64,000 bases of DNA from T3SED10-260 sp035363255 (GTDB taxonomy: Bacteria > Caldisericota > Caldisericia > UBA6126), in the NCBI GenBank assembly GCA_035363255.1, contig DAOSES010000009.1:25533-89532 (forward strand). The letters run 5' to 3'. This document shows positions 43,636 to 52,901 of the stretch, piece by piece. The notes beneath the pieces were generated by a model, which saw only the letters and a program-made list of their open reading frames with translations, did not search any database and had not been told where the DNA came from. Every line of letters starts with the position of its first letter. Within the stretch, counting starts at the first letter, position 1. A program made the position numbers and the translations under genes.

Positions 43636-44249
43636 GAACTTTTGCCTCCTTTTGATTCTATGCGTTTGAGCAAGGCATTAACGATAGCAATTTCGATTCC
43701 TATCACAAGAAAAGCACCAGGAGGGAGGATTAAAATCAAAGCAGGTTGGAAGTTGGCTCCGAATAGAGGAATGTCGAATAAGCTACCATTTCCCAAAACT
43801 TCTCTTACCATGGCGATGGCAATAATAGCTATTCCATAACCTGCGCTCATCCCCAGGGAGTCAAAAAGCGATTCGATTACACTTTTACGATAGGCAAAAG
43901 CTTCAACTCTTCCAATAATGATGCAATTTACTACAATCAGGGGGATAAAGATGCCCAAAGCTTTGTCCAAATCAGGGAAATAGGCTTTCATTATCAAGCC
44001 AAGGATAGTAACAAAGGATGCGATAGTGAGAATAAAGATTGGAACCCTTAATGATCGAGGGATCCATTTTCTGCAGGAGGAAATAGTAAGCTCCGAACAA
44101 ATGAGCACAAAAGAATAAGCAAGAGTCATGCCAATGGCATTTACTACACTTACCGAAACTGCAAGAACCGAACAAAGCCCAAGCATTAAAATAAATACCG
44201 GATTTTCTTTTAGTAAGCCTCGATTAAAAATGGATACAAGAGATTTCAT
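43632..44249 (-). CDS. rnfE: Rnf complex subunit RnfE
   Basis: 205-residue membrane subunit, paralogous to RnfA (NqrD type). ENPVFILMLGLCSVLAVSVSVVNAIGM and IPLIVVNCIIIGRVEAFAYR, with the cluster cysteines, are diagnostic. Overlaps rnfG and rnfA by 4 bases each. Confidence 0.96.
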   Translation of the reverse strand: MKSLVSIFNRGLLKENPVFILMLGLCSVLAVSVSVVNAIGMTLAYSFVLICSELTISSCRKWIPRSLRVPIFILTIASFVTILGLIMKAYFPDLDKALGIFIPLIVVNCIIIGRVEAFAYRKSVIESLFDSLGMSAGYGIAIIAIAMVREVLGNGSLFDIPLFGANFQPALILILPPGAFLVIGIEIAIVNALLKRIESKGGKSS

Positions 44250-44806
44250 GATGTGCCTCCCCTGTCATTGCTTTGCAACCATTCAATGCTGCTTTTCAGA
44301 CCCTGCACCAAGGCTTTGGTGGTGATGGTGGAAGCAGTAATTGGCTTGACATCATTTTTTACTACAAAAGGATCCTGGATGGATTTGTTGACAAACTGGT
44401 CTAAAAAAGAGCTTTTTGTTACATTAGCTCCCAATCCGGGAGTTTCTGATTGCGAGGTAACCTGCACTCCGCGAACTTGCTTATCCAGATCAAAACCTAC
44501 TACAAAAACAATCATTCCACCATAGCCAGGAGTCCGTGCATTTACCAGCAGACCTATGGCTTGATTTTCTGCATTCATGGCTTCGTATGCTCGATCAATC
44601 CAGACAGATCCAAGCACTTGAGCTTCTATTTCCAGGGGCTTAAACTCCTCAGCTTCTGGAAAAAGCGCTTTTTGAGCAGTAAAAATAGCTTTTTGCTCCT
44701 GGAGTAGGATTTGTTGTCGAGTAAGCGAGTAAACTGAACTCAAAGCCACTCCAGCCAAACAACCCACTACCGCCAATACTACGCTGAGACGAACTATTTC
44801 TTTCAT
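44246..44806 (-). CDS. rnfG: Rnf complex subunit RnfG (covalent FMN)
   Basis: 186-residue membrane-anchored flavoprotein. One N-terminal helix (6-28), GYGGMIVFVVGFDLDKQVRGV and SETPGLGANV are the FMN_bind landmarks. The flavinylation site reads TASTITT with T160 as the predicted FMN-bearing threonine (consensus S/T-G-A-T-x-T/S, here with A and S at the middle positions). ATG at 44806 overlaps the rnfD stop; nine extra codons upstream are unlikely to be translated. Confidence 0.93.
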   Translation of the reverse strand: MKEIVRLSVVLAVVGCLAGVALSSVYSLTRQQILLQEQKAIFTAQKALFPEAEEFKPLEIEAQVLGSVWIDRAYEAMNAENQAIGLLVNARTPGYGGMIVFVVGFDLDKQVRGVQVTSQSETPGLGANVTKSSFLDQFVNKSIQDPFVVKNDVKPITASTITTKALVQGLKSSIEWLQSNDRGGTS

Positions 44807-45771
44807 TTCTGCACCTTCTTGGGATGTTCCCATCCCACAGGACGTTTTACCCCTCGGTCCAAGAGGGGAACCAACATATTCATGATGAGGATAGCAAAGG
44901 TGACTCCTTCAGGCATCGGTGTAAAGACCCTTATCAACACATTGATCAATCCTATACTTAGGCCAAATATGATTTGATTTTTGGGGAGCAAGGGTGAAGT
45001 GACATAGTCGGTTGCCATGAAAAAAGCACCAAACAATAGACCTCCACTTAATAGGGATGCAATAGGATCGACTTTCAGAATCAGGGACAAAAGAGCCACT
45101 GCAAGCATATAGGATAAGGGTATGCGCCAGGAGATTACTTTGGTGAGTAAAAGGTAGATGAGTCCAAAGAGAAGAGCGGGAATAAAAACTTCACCAATAC
45201 AACCTCCATGAAGACCAAGAAAAAGGTTGCGGTAAAGAGAACTCAGGCTACCTCCGAATTGATCGACCATCACCTCCATACCCTGCATGCTCCAGACCTG
45301 AAGAGGAGTGGCGCTGGTGGTGATGTCCTGACCTGCAAAAGGTTTGATCCATTGTGAATTTTGGATGGGCCAGGAAATAACAACAAATGCTCTTCCGATA
45401 AGTGCTGGATTGAAAATATTCTGACCCAAGCCTCCAAAAACCTGTTTGGATAGCATGGCAATAAAAGAACCAATGACAACAATCCACCACGGTGTTAGTG
45501 GTGAAAGGCTTAGAGCTAATAAAAGACCAGTAAGTGCAGCGCTGGCATCAGTGAGGGTGTGGGGTATGCGTAGAATTTTCTGGATAAGCCATTCGCTTGC
45601 AACAGCGCTTACTATGGCTAAAAGTATCATAGGTAAAACTCTGAACCATCCAAACCACACTAAACCAGCTATCGATGCTGGCAAAAGAGCAATTATGACA
45701 TGCATCATCAGACGAGAGGTGGTGGTATTGGCATGAATGTGAGGAGAGCTGGATATGATAAGGGCTTTCAT
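44803..45771 (-). CDS. rnfD: Rnf complex subunit RnfD (covalent FMN)
   Basis: 322-residue polytopic subunit. TLTDASAALTGLLLALSLSP and FGGLGQNIFNPALIGRAFV are conserved. The predicted FMN attachment threonine is T155 in TTSATPL, a match to the S-x-A-T motif used by ApbE. It is thought to form part of the ion path. Overlaps rnfC by 4 bases upstream and rnfG downstream. Confidence 0.95.
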   Translation of the reverse strand: MKALIISSSPHIHANTTTSRLMMHVIIALLPASIAGLVWFGWFRVLPMILLAIVSAVASEWLIQKILRIPHTLTDASAALTGLLLALSLSPLTPWWIVVIGSFIAMLSKQVFGGLGQNIFNPALIGRAFVVISWPIQNSQWIKPFAGQDITTSATPLQVWSMQGMEVMVDQFGGSLSSLYRNLFLGLHGGCIGEVFIPALLFGLIYLLLTKVISWRIPLSYMLAVALLSLILKVDPIASLLSGGLLFGAFFMATDYVTSPLLPKNQIIFGLSIGLINVLIRVFTPMPEGVTFAILIMNMLVPLLDRGVKRPVGWEHPKKVQK

Positions 45772-47098
45772 GATTTTCTACTCCTTTTATTGATTTCTGT
45801 TTTAGCGTTTCGGATGTAATTTAGGAGAGGGATGAATGCGGGACAGCGATAAGAGCAGATACCACATTCAATGCAGGACAGTGCATGATACTGTTTTGCC
45901 TTCTCGAATTCTTGTTTTTCTGCAAGTTCTTTTATTCGTAGAGGCATCAAGCCAGAGGGGCAATTGCTTATGCATTGTCCGCATCTTATGCAGGCTGTTT
46001 CTTCATGAAATTCGATACTCGACATGAGGAGGATCCCTGAAACACCCTTACATACAGGAACATCCAAACTTCGCTGAGCAAGCCCCATCATGGGTCCTCC
46101 CAATATTACTTTCTCGGGTTCTGATATTAATCCACCGCAATAGTCAATGATGTTTTGAAGGGGGTGCCTATGCGCACCCATAAGTTTTTGGGGTTTCTTA
46201 CAAGATCTCCAGTCACTGTAAGGGCTCTTTCAATCAGAGGCTTTTTTAGTTGAACCGCTTCAGCAATGGCAACGACTGTTGCAACGTTTTGAACAACTGC
46301 TCCGATATGGTAGGGAAGCTTGCCAACAGGGACTACTCGTCCTGTGCAGGCAAAAATCAAAGATTTTTCAGCCCCTTGGGGATATTTTTCTTTCAAACCA
46401 CATACGATGGGTTTTAGATCTGAGGCTAAGTCTTGAATACGTTGTTGAAGATGGATGATACAGTCTTTTTTGTTTTCCTCTATTCCAATAAAGATGGATT
46501 TAACTTTGAGGAGATCGGCCAAAATGGAGATTCCTTCAAGAAGTATATCGGTTTTTTCGAGCATGATTCTATGATCGCAGGTGAGATAAGGTTCACATTC
46601 TGCTCCATTTATGATTAAAACATCCACCTGGTGTTCTTTCGGAGGAGCAAGTTTGATATGGGTGGGAAAAGTCGCTCCCCCCATACCAACGATTCCAGCA
46701 TTTTGAATGATTTGAAGCAATTCTTCGCTTGAAAAAAGTCTTGAGCTGGTTTTGGAATCGGAAGATTTATTTTGCCATTCAGATTTCCCATCACTTAAAA
46801 TTCGTATGGCTTCGGAGTTTCCATGGATTGGATGCGGAAACAATCCAATGGTATCAACTGTACCTGAAACTGAACTATGGACTGGAGCGCTAAAGCCTCC
46901 TTGAGCTTCCCCAATCATTTGTCCCATAAATACCTTGTCTCCCTTGGCGACTATAGGCTTTGCCGGCAAGCCAATATGTTGAGACAAAGGTATGATGACT
47001 GCCTCGGGTTCGGGCATGATCTCAAGGGGGAAGGAGGCAGTGTTGTGTTTTTGATCGTGTAGATGGACTCCTCCGGGCTTAAATGTCTTTAACTTCAT
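45768..47098 (-). CDS. rnfC: Rnf complex subunit RnfC, interrupted by a one-base frameshift
   Basis: RnfC carries the FMN/NAD(H) site and two [4Fe-4S] clusters on the cytoplasmic side. The first frame (47098 down to 46127, start MKLKTFKPGGVHLHD with AGAGGG eight bases upstream) ends prematurely after NLWVRIGTP. The rest (QNIIDYCGG, VILGGPMMGLA, CIRCGQCISNCP, CIECGICSYRCP) continues in the -1 frame. The junction is a run of five C on the coding strand (GGGGG at 46160-46164). One more C would give a continuous 443-residue protein of normal length. It could be a homopolymer sequencing error, a real lesion, or programmed slippage; all other rnf genes are intact. An alternative annotation is two fragments, 46127-47098 and 45768-46181. 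Confidence 0.9.
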
Positions 47099-47672
47099 CC
47101 GATGACCCTCTTTTCTGTTTAGTTTTGCAGTATGGACATAGTATCCAGCTGTTGTCAAGAAGTTTACCGCATTTTGTGCAAGGAGTTTTTAGTTCTTTGA
47201 AGCAGTTGGGGCAGAGTTGAAAATCTTCCTTGATAGGAAGACCACAAACAGGACAAAAGGGATTGTTGCAGACTACTTCACGTTCATAATATTTCCGGGT
47301 GATATCTTTTATCTTTTGTTCGGACTCAAGAATTCTAAGTTCGTCACGAGTATATTCAGGACGAATAAAAAGGTAGAGGATCCAAAGCAGAAAACAGCTA
47401 GCTAATAGTAGATAATTCGGGGAAGAGGAATTGAATAGATAGCTAAGAGCAAAAGGACCAAAACCTATTACCAGCACCAGGACTGGGAATACCCAGCGTA
47501 CCTTATACCTTTGGCTGGAATCATAAATCATCCAAGCTCCAAGGAGCATGCTTAAACCAAGGATAATCCAATTGGTAATGAGAGCCAGATTCAGACTCTC
47601 AAGACCTGATCCTGAGGAAACTGAAGGGGGAGAAGATTCCGGATTGGTGGGAAGGGGGGGTGTTTCGTTCAT
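47079..47672 (-). CDS. Membrane protein with C-terminal double zinc ribbon
   Basis: 197 residues, function unknown. A proline/serine-rich N-terminus, three hydrophobic helices (about 30-50, 58-78, 84-102), then a cytoplasmic tail with CxxC pairs: CPVCG, CPNC, CTKCG and CPYC, i.e. two zinc ribbons in tandem. The start at 47672 has GGAGG seven bases upstream and overlaps the folC stop as ATGA. The end overlaps the rnfC start by 20 bases, so it is coupled to the rnf operon and may be a small regulator or assembly factor. Confidence 0.75.
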   Translation of the reverse strand: MNETPPLPTNPESSPPSVSSGSGLESLNLALITNWIILGLSMLLGAWMIYDSSQRYKVRWVFPVLVLVIGFGPFALSYLFNSSSPNYLLLASCFLLWILYLFIRPEYTRDELRILESEQKIKDITRKYYEREVVCNNPFCPVCGLPIKEDFQLCPNCFKELKTPCTKCGKLLDNSWILCPYCKTKQKRGSSDEVKDI

Positions 47673-49009
47673 AGTTTTACCTCCAATAGTTCTTTGCCAT
47701 TTTGCAGATAAAAAGGAAGAGCCAATTTTGATCTGAGCCACCCGATATAATAAAGCGATCCAGTGACGCATAAGAGTTCCTTGTTTGGATCTGTGGCTTC
47801 CAGGGCTTTAATGAAGCAGGACCATTGATCAGGATAGCTGTAAGAGGGAAGGTCGGGATAGTGTTGTTTGGTCCATTCGAGTAATTCTTCGGGATCAATG
47901 GCTGCATGGTCTGTGATTTGAGTAAAATAAAAAGATTGAGCCACTGGAGAAAGGTTGATCAGGTTTTGATCAAAGAGTTTGTTGTAGAGGGTGGAAAAAA
48001 CGATGCGCACTTTTTTGTCGGGGAAACGTTCCTGAAGTGTTTCGCAAAGGGCTTGAGTTGAATCTGGATTGTGAGCGCCATCCATGATAAGCAGTTTTCC
48101 GTTTACTTTTACTTGTTCAAACCGACCTGGCCAGGCTGATTTATTTAGGCCTTCACGAATGTGATTTTCGCGAATGATAAAACCTTTTTTAGTTAGCAGC
48201 TCAGAACCAGCTAAAGCAAGACATGCGTTGAGAGCCTGATGTTTTCCTAAAAGAGAAATTTGAATGTCGGTGTATGGAATTCCAGTTATATAGCTAAGTA
48301 CGTCAAACTGCTCTTTGTTGAAGCATTTTGCAGGATAGGAGGAAATCTGATAATCCCGATAGATAGAATAGTGATGAACTTGTTTTTCGTTTGCCTTTTC
48401 TTGAATTATTTTTTCTACCAGGGCATTTTGGGGAGCAGATAATACAGCTGCAGATGGTTTTATGATAGCTGCTTTTTCACGGGCAATGGAAGCAAGGTCA
48501 GGACCCAGCCTATCAAGATGATCCAGGCCAATGGTGGTCAAAACGGTAAGAATAGGATTGGATAAAGCGTTGGTGGCATCAAGACGTCCTCCCATGCCGG
48601 TTTCCAGGATCACAATATCCACTTTTTGGAGTTTGAATTCCAATAAAGCGATAGCAGTGATGAGCTCAAAGTAGCTTACATCGAACATTTTTAGGTCTTG
48701 GAGAATTTGATGGATGATTTCGTAGAGCTCAGAAAGTCGGTCAAGGTTGATTGCATGCAAATCGATACATATTCTTTCGTTTATACTTTGAAGATGAGGA
48801 GAGGTAAAGAGACCAGTTTTGTATCCTGCTTCTTTTAGGATATTGGCAAAAAAAACTGCAGTACTTCCTTTGCCTTTGGTGCCAGCGATATGGATGTAGG
48901 GAAAAGGCGCATAACTCAACTCCAGGGTGTCTAAAAGGCGTTTGATGCGTTCAAGGCCTATATGCTGGGAAAAACGGGGATAATTGTTGATTTGATCTAT
49001 GATATTCAT
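47669..49009 (-). CDS. folC: Folylpolyglutamate/dihydrofolate synthase
   Basis: 446-residue Mur-ligase-like enzyme that makes dihydrofolate from dihydropteroate and adds glutamate tails to folates. P-loop GTKGKGST (43-50), FTSPHLQSINERI, ETGMGGRLDATNAL and MDGAHNPDSTQAL are all family motifs. The ATG overlaps the valS stop by 4 bases, the common valS-folC arrangement of Firmicutes. Confidence 0.95.
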   Translation of the reverse strand: MNIIDQINNYPRFSQHIGLERIKRLLDTLELSYAPFPYIHIAGTKGKGSTAVFFANILKEAGYKTGLFTSPHLQSINERICIDLHAINLDRLSELYEIIHQILQDLKMFDVSYFELITAIALLEFKLQKVDIVILETGMGGRLDATNALSNPILTVLTTIGLDHLDRLGPDLASIAREKAAIIKPSAAVLSAPQNALVEKIIQEKANEKQVHHYSIYRDYQISSYPAKCFNKEQFDVLSYITGIPYTDIQISLLGKHQALNACLALAGSELLTKKGFIIRENHIREGLNKSAWPGRFEQVKVNGKLLIMDGAHNPDSTQALCETLQERFPDKKVRIVFSTLYNKLFDQNLINLSPVAQSFYFTQITDHAAIDPEELLEWTKQHYPDLPSYSYPDQWSCFIKALEATDPNKELLCVTGSLYYIGWLRSKLALPFYLQNGKELLEVKL

Positions 49010-51636
49010 GCTTTCATCTGGGAGAGATCAGTTATTCTTTGTTGTAGATGACTCATTTGAGCTTTTGTTTCCTGGTATTGGGTTTGAGCTTCTTCGAGTA
49101 AGTTTTTTGGGGCGTGCTGGATGAAGTTTTGGTTGTTGATCTTTTGTTCGATTTTTTCAAGCTCTTTTTGTAGTTTTTCCATTTTTTTAACTTTTAGTTC
49201 AATGTCTTTTTGGATATCCACCAAGCCAGGGAGAGGCATCCAGATTTCAAGATCAGAATAAACTACTGCTGAAACAGCATTTTGAGGTAAGTTTTTGTAT
49301 GGGACCAACTGCTCCACTTTGGCAAGAGCTTGTATATCTTTGGAAAAAGCAAGGATTTGATTTGTTTTGATGGGATCTGAGCATTTGGCATGAATAACAA
49401 TTCCTTCAGGTGAAGCAAGATTGAACTCGCTCTTTAACTGGCGAATTGACTTGACTACTTGCTGGATAAAGACAACATCCCGTTGACTGAGGGTGGTGTT
49501 CTCATTTGATAGTGCAAACTTTTCAGGAAGTTTAGCTTTCATAATACTTTGATTTGATTCATCGAAATAAGTCCATAAGCTTTCTGTAATGAAGGGGATG
49601 ATAGGATGCATCAGGATGAGTGTTTTACGCAGGATATCGTGCAAGAGTTTTGAGTTGAGTGAAAACTTGGACACTTCGATATACCAATCACAGAAATCAT
49701 CCCAGAAAAAAGCATATATTGCATTAGATGCTTCATTGAAGCGGAAGTGTTCAAGATGGTCGTTGAGTTTGTCGAAAAGGTGATTCCATTGGTCTTGAAT
49801 CCAGAGGTCCCAATGATTAGCCTGGCTTGGATTGTTTTTGACTTCTTCCGCTTGTATTTTTTCGAGGGCAAAGCGTGAGGCGTTCCATATTTTGTTGATA
49901 AAATTTCGGCTTGACGCGATTTTGACTGGATCGACGCAGATGTCCTGGCCATGAACTGTGCTTAAAGAAGCGAGGGTAAAACGAAGGGCATCCGCACCAT
50001 AGGATTCAATAAGCTCTGCTGGATCGATACCATTGTTGAGAGATTTGCTCATCTTCCTTCCCTGATTGTCTCGGATGAGTCCATGAAAATAAACATCCTT
50101 GAAAGGAACTTGCCCAGTAAAGTATAGACCCGCGAACAACATCCGAGCCACCCAAAAAAAGATGATATCGAAACCTGTGACCAGCAAGGAGCTTGGATAA
50201 TATTTGGACAGGTCAGAGCTTTCCTGGGGCCAAGACATCACAGCAAAAGGCCAAAGCGCTGATCCAAACCAGGTATCAAGCACATCTTCATCTTGTTTCC
50301 ATTGTTTGGATGCACATTTTGGGCAGGGGTCCGAGGGAGCCTCTTCAGCTACATAAATTTCTCCACAGGTGCAATACCAGACAGGGATTTGAACTCCCCA
50401 CCAAATCTGACGAGAAATGCACCAATCATTGATATTTTCCATCCAGTCTCGATATACTTTCAGCCATCGATCAGGGATAAAACGAGTATCTCCAGCCTCA
50501 ACACGTTGAAGAGCATTTTGAGCGATATGCTGTGTTTTAAGGAACCATTGCTCGGAAATGACGGGCTCCACCGTTTTGTGACAGCGAGAACAATGACCTA
50601 CGGAGTGGTTGTAGGGTTCTTTTTTTATAAGAAGTCCCTGTTTCTCGAGGTCGATTAGAATGGCTTCACGGGCTTTGGCAATTGATAAGCCCTGGTATAT
50701 TCCTGCTTCAGCATTCATGGTTCGACCTTCATCGATGACTGATATTTCAGGGAGCTGATGTCTTTGACCGATCAGATAATCTGCAGGATCGTGCGCTGGA
50801 GTGATTTTAAGTGCTCCAGTACCGAAGTCCTTTTCTACGTGGTCGTCTGCAATCAATGGTATGCTTCTTTGGGTGAGTGGAAGGCGGAGTTTTTTGCCTA
50901 TCCACTTCTGGTACCGTTCATCTTCGGGATTAACTGCTACGGCACTATCACCCAACATAGTTTCAGGTCTTGTGGTGGCAACTGTAATGCTTTCTTCTGA
51001 GTTTTCGATGGGATAATTGATATAGTAGAGAAAGCTGTTTTCTTCTACGAAATCTACCTCGATATCTGAGAGAGCGGTTTTGCATCGTGGACAATATTGC
51101 ACTATCCGATGACCTTTGTATATCAGGCCATCTTGGTAATAACGAACAAAAGCATGTCTTATGGCTTTTTCATAGGCAGGATCTTTGGTGAAGCGGAGTC
51201 GGGACCAATCTGCTGAAGCTCCCAGTAAATGAATCTGTTCGATGATGCGATTACCACAGCTTTCTTTCCATTCCCAGACTTTTTCTATGAAGGCTTCTCT
51301 GCCAAGATCTTCGCGACTCAGACCTTCTTTTTCAAGAGAACGTTCGACCACATTGTGTGTAGCTATGCCAGCCTGGTCGGTGCCTGGAAACCAACACACC
51401 GAAAAACCCTTAATACGTTTGTAACGAGCAATAATATCGGGCAAGGTGAGATCGAGAGCATGCCCCAAATGAAGTGAGCTGGTAATATTCGGGGGGGGCA
51501 TCACCATTGAAAATACAGGACCTTCTGGATTGTCGGGTGCCTTAAAAAGTTGCTTGGACAACCAATAAGAAGAAATTCTGTGTTCGGTTTCTTTCGGTTG
51601 ATAGGGTCCTTCGGGCATGGTTTTTTTCTCTTGCAT
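49006..51636 (-). CDS. valS: Valyl-tRNA synthetase
   Basis: 876-residue class I synthetase that charges tRNA-Val. HIGH-type motif HLGH in PPPNITSSLHLGHALD, WFPGTDQAGIATH, the editing domain (TVATTRPETMLGDSAVAVNP), KMSKS in GRKMSKSLNNGIDP, a zinc-binding-like CTCGE/CPKC segment, and a C-terminal coiled coil (about 805-876) that binds the tRNA. AGAGG lies six bases before the ATG. Only 24 bases separate it from trxB, so there is no room for a T-box leader. Confidence 0.97.
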   Translation of the reverse strand: MQEKKTMPEGPYQPKETEHRISSYWLSKQLFKAPDNPEGPVFSMVMPPPNITSSLHLGHALDLTLPDIIARYKRIKGFSVCWFPGTDQAGIATHNVVERSLEKEGLSREDLGREAFIEKVWEWKESCGNRIIEQIHLLGASADWSRLRFTKDPAYEKAIRHAFVRYYQDGLIYKGHRIVQYCPRCKTALSDIEVDFVEENSFLYYINYPIENSEESITVATTRPETMLGDSAVAVNPEDERYQKWIGKKLRLPLTQRSIPLIADDHVEKDFGTGALKITPAHDPADYLIGQRHQLPEISVIDEGRTMNAEAGIYQGLSIAKAREAILIDLEKQGLLIKKEPYNHSVGHCSRCHKTVEPVISEQWFLKTQHIAQNALQRVEAGDTRFIPDRWLKVYRDWMENINDWCISRQIWWGVQIPVWYCTCGEIYVAEEAPSDPCPKCASKQWKQDEDVLDTWFGSALWPFAVMSWPQESSDLSKYYPSSLLVTGFDIIFFWVARMLFAGLYFTGQVPFKDVYFHGLIRDNQGRKMSKSLNNGIDPAELIESYGADALRFTLASLSTVHGQDICVDPVKIASSRNFINKIWNASRFALEKIQAEEVKNNPSQANHWDLWIQDQWNHLFDKLNDHLEHFRFNEASNAIYAFFWDDFCDWYIEVSKFSLNSKLLHDILRKTLILMHPIIPFITESLWTYFDESNQSIMKAKLPEKFALSNENTTLSQRDVVFIQQVVKSIRQLKSEFNLASPEGIVIHAKCSDPIKTNQILAFSKDIQALAKVEQLVPYKNLPQNAVSAVVYSDLEIWMPLPGLVDIQKDIELKVKKMEKLQKELEKIEQKINNQNFIQHAPKNLLEEAQTQYQETKAQMSHLQQRITDLSQMKA

Positions 51637-51660
51637 GTGCTACCTCTGATTTATATAGTA

Positions 51661-52578
51661 TTAGCCTTTGATGTATTCTCTTGCAGAATGAGCAGCGATG
51701 GATCCATCGGAAAGGGCTGTAATAATCTGGCGCAGGCTTTTCGATCTGATATCTCCTGCGGCAAAGAGTCCAGGAATATTGGTTTTCATGTTTTCATCGG
51801 TTTTGATAAAACCACCCTCGTCCAATTCTACTTGAAAGGATAAAAAACTTGTATCAGGCTCATATCCAGCAAAAATAAAAAGTCCATCAAGAAAAAGCTC
51901 CTCCACCTTTTTGGTGTTGAGGTTTTCTATGAGTAGAGAGCTGATTTTTTGACCGTCTCCTCTTATCTCAAGGGCTGTATATCCCAGGTGAGGTTCGATG
52001 ATGGGATTTTTAAGCAGTTGCTCTGCAAGCATTTCTGCTCCTCTAAATTCCTGACGTCGGTGCACTAGATGGAGTTTGGCAGCAAACTCAGCTAAATAGA
52101 TGGTTTCTGCGAGTGCTGAGTTTCCTCCTCCAATGACAGCAAGGGTTTTGTGTTTAAAGAAGGGGGCATCACAGGTGGCGCAATATGAAACCCCTCTGCC
52201 CCTGTATTCTGATTCTCCAGGGATTCCCAGGGATTTTTCTTTGGTGCCTTGCGCTAAGATGATGGCTTTGGCTTCCAATACACTTTGGTCTTTCAAGCTT
52301 ACAGTAAAAGCGTGATCTTGATTTGTTATGGATGATATCAGAGCATTTTTAGTGGGTATTTTAAAAAACTCGAGATGAGCCTGGAGTTTGTCTGCAAGAT
52401 TTGCACCTGAAATGCCTTCCGGGATCCCGATAAAATTTTCAATCCAGTGAGGATACAAAACCTTCCCACCTAAAATGTACTCTTTTTCTATGAGTAAAAC
52501 ATCGAGGTTGTAGCGTTTGGCGTAAATAGCCGCAGCAATACCAGCGGGACCAGCTCCAGCTATGATCAAATCATACAT
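51661..52578 (-). CDS. trxB: Thioredoxin reductase
   Basis: 305-residue NADPH-dependent flavoenzyme that reduces thioredoxin. FAD motif GAGPAG at 8-13, redox pair C133-A-T-C136 in YCATCDAPF, NADPH motif GGGNSA and the C-terminal GLFAAGDIRSKSLRQI. GGGAG lies seven bases before the ATG. Some homologues use ferredoxin or other donors; the sequence here looks like the standard type. Its role may extend to the TlpA-like protein at 62 kb only indirectly. Confidence 0.94.
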   Translation of the reverse strand: MYDLIIAGAGPAGIAAAIYAKRYNLDVLLIEKEYILGGKVLYPHWIENFIGIPEGISGANLADKLQAHLEFFKIPTKNALISSITNQDHAFTVSLKDQSVLEAKAIILAQGTKEKSLGIPGESEYRGRGVSYCATCDAPFFKHKTLAVIGGGNSALAETIYLAEFAAKLHLVHRRQEFRGAEMLAEQLLKNPIIEPHLGYTALEIRGDGQKISSLLIENLNTKKVEELFLDGLFIFAGYEPDTSFLSFQVELDEGGFIKTDENMKTNIPGLFAAGDIRSKSLRQIITALSDGSIAAHSAREYIKG

Positions 52579-52580
52579 GC

Positions 52581-52901
52581 TTATTCTCCCTCAGTTTTGG
52601 GTATGCCGAGACCCTCGGTAAAGTACACGCTGTTGTTTTCTTCGTTGTAAAAAAAGATACCTTCTTTTCTTTCTTGATTGAGGGTGATCCCACCGCGAAA
52701 AGTTTTGATTTGAGGGAGGCTGACTTCAAGCTCTCCAGTAAGTTCAAGTTTTGCAGTGGGTCCGTATTCTTTTCTGACCCACTCTCTGATGGCGGTATGA
52801 CTGGGATCTTCCTTGCTCATACAAGCCACAAAAGAAAAAGAAAAGAGGAGTATGGAACAACAAACAAGCCAGGTAAAACTTGATTTTATTCTTGCTTCCA
52901 T
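52581..52901 (-). CDS. Small lipoprotein, unknown function
   Basis: 106 residues with a signal peptide ending FVAC (lipidated Cys27; phenylalanine at -3 is a tolerated lipobox variant). The mature part is short and charged (AIREWVRKEYGPTAKLELTGELEV) with no recognised domain. AAAGGA precedes the ATG. It overlaps the neighbouring lipoprotein gene by 16 bases and ends two bases before trxB. Confidence 0.7.
   Translation of the reverse strand: MEARIKSSFTWLVCCSILLFSFSFVACMSKEDPSHTAIREWVRKEYGPTAKLELTGELEVSLPQIKTFRGGITLNQERKEGIFFYNEENNSVYFTEGLGIPKTEGE

Noticed and set aside
45768..46181. A separate small ferredoxin-like gene starting at 46181
   Set aside because: Its translation continues the RnfC sequence exactly after the C-run, and its own start has no ribosome binding site; it is the 3' part of a frameshifted rnfC.
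51637..51660. T-box riboswitch for valS
   Set aside because: Only 24 bases separate trxB and valS, far too few for a T-box leader.
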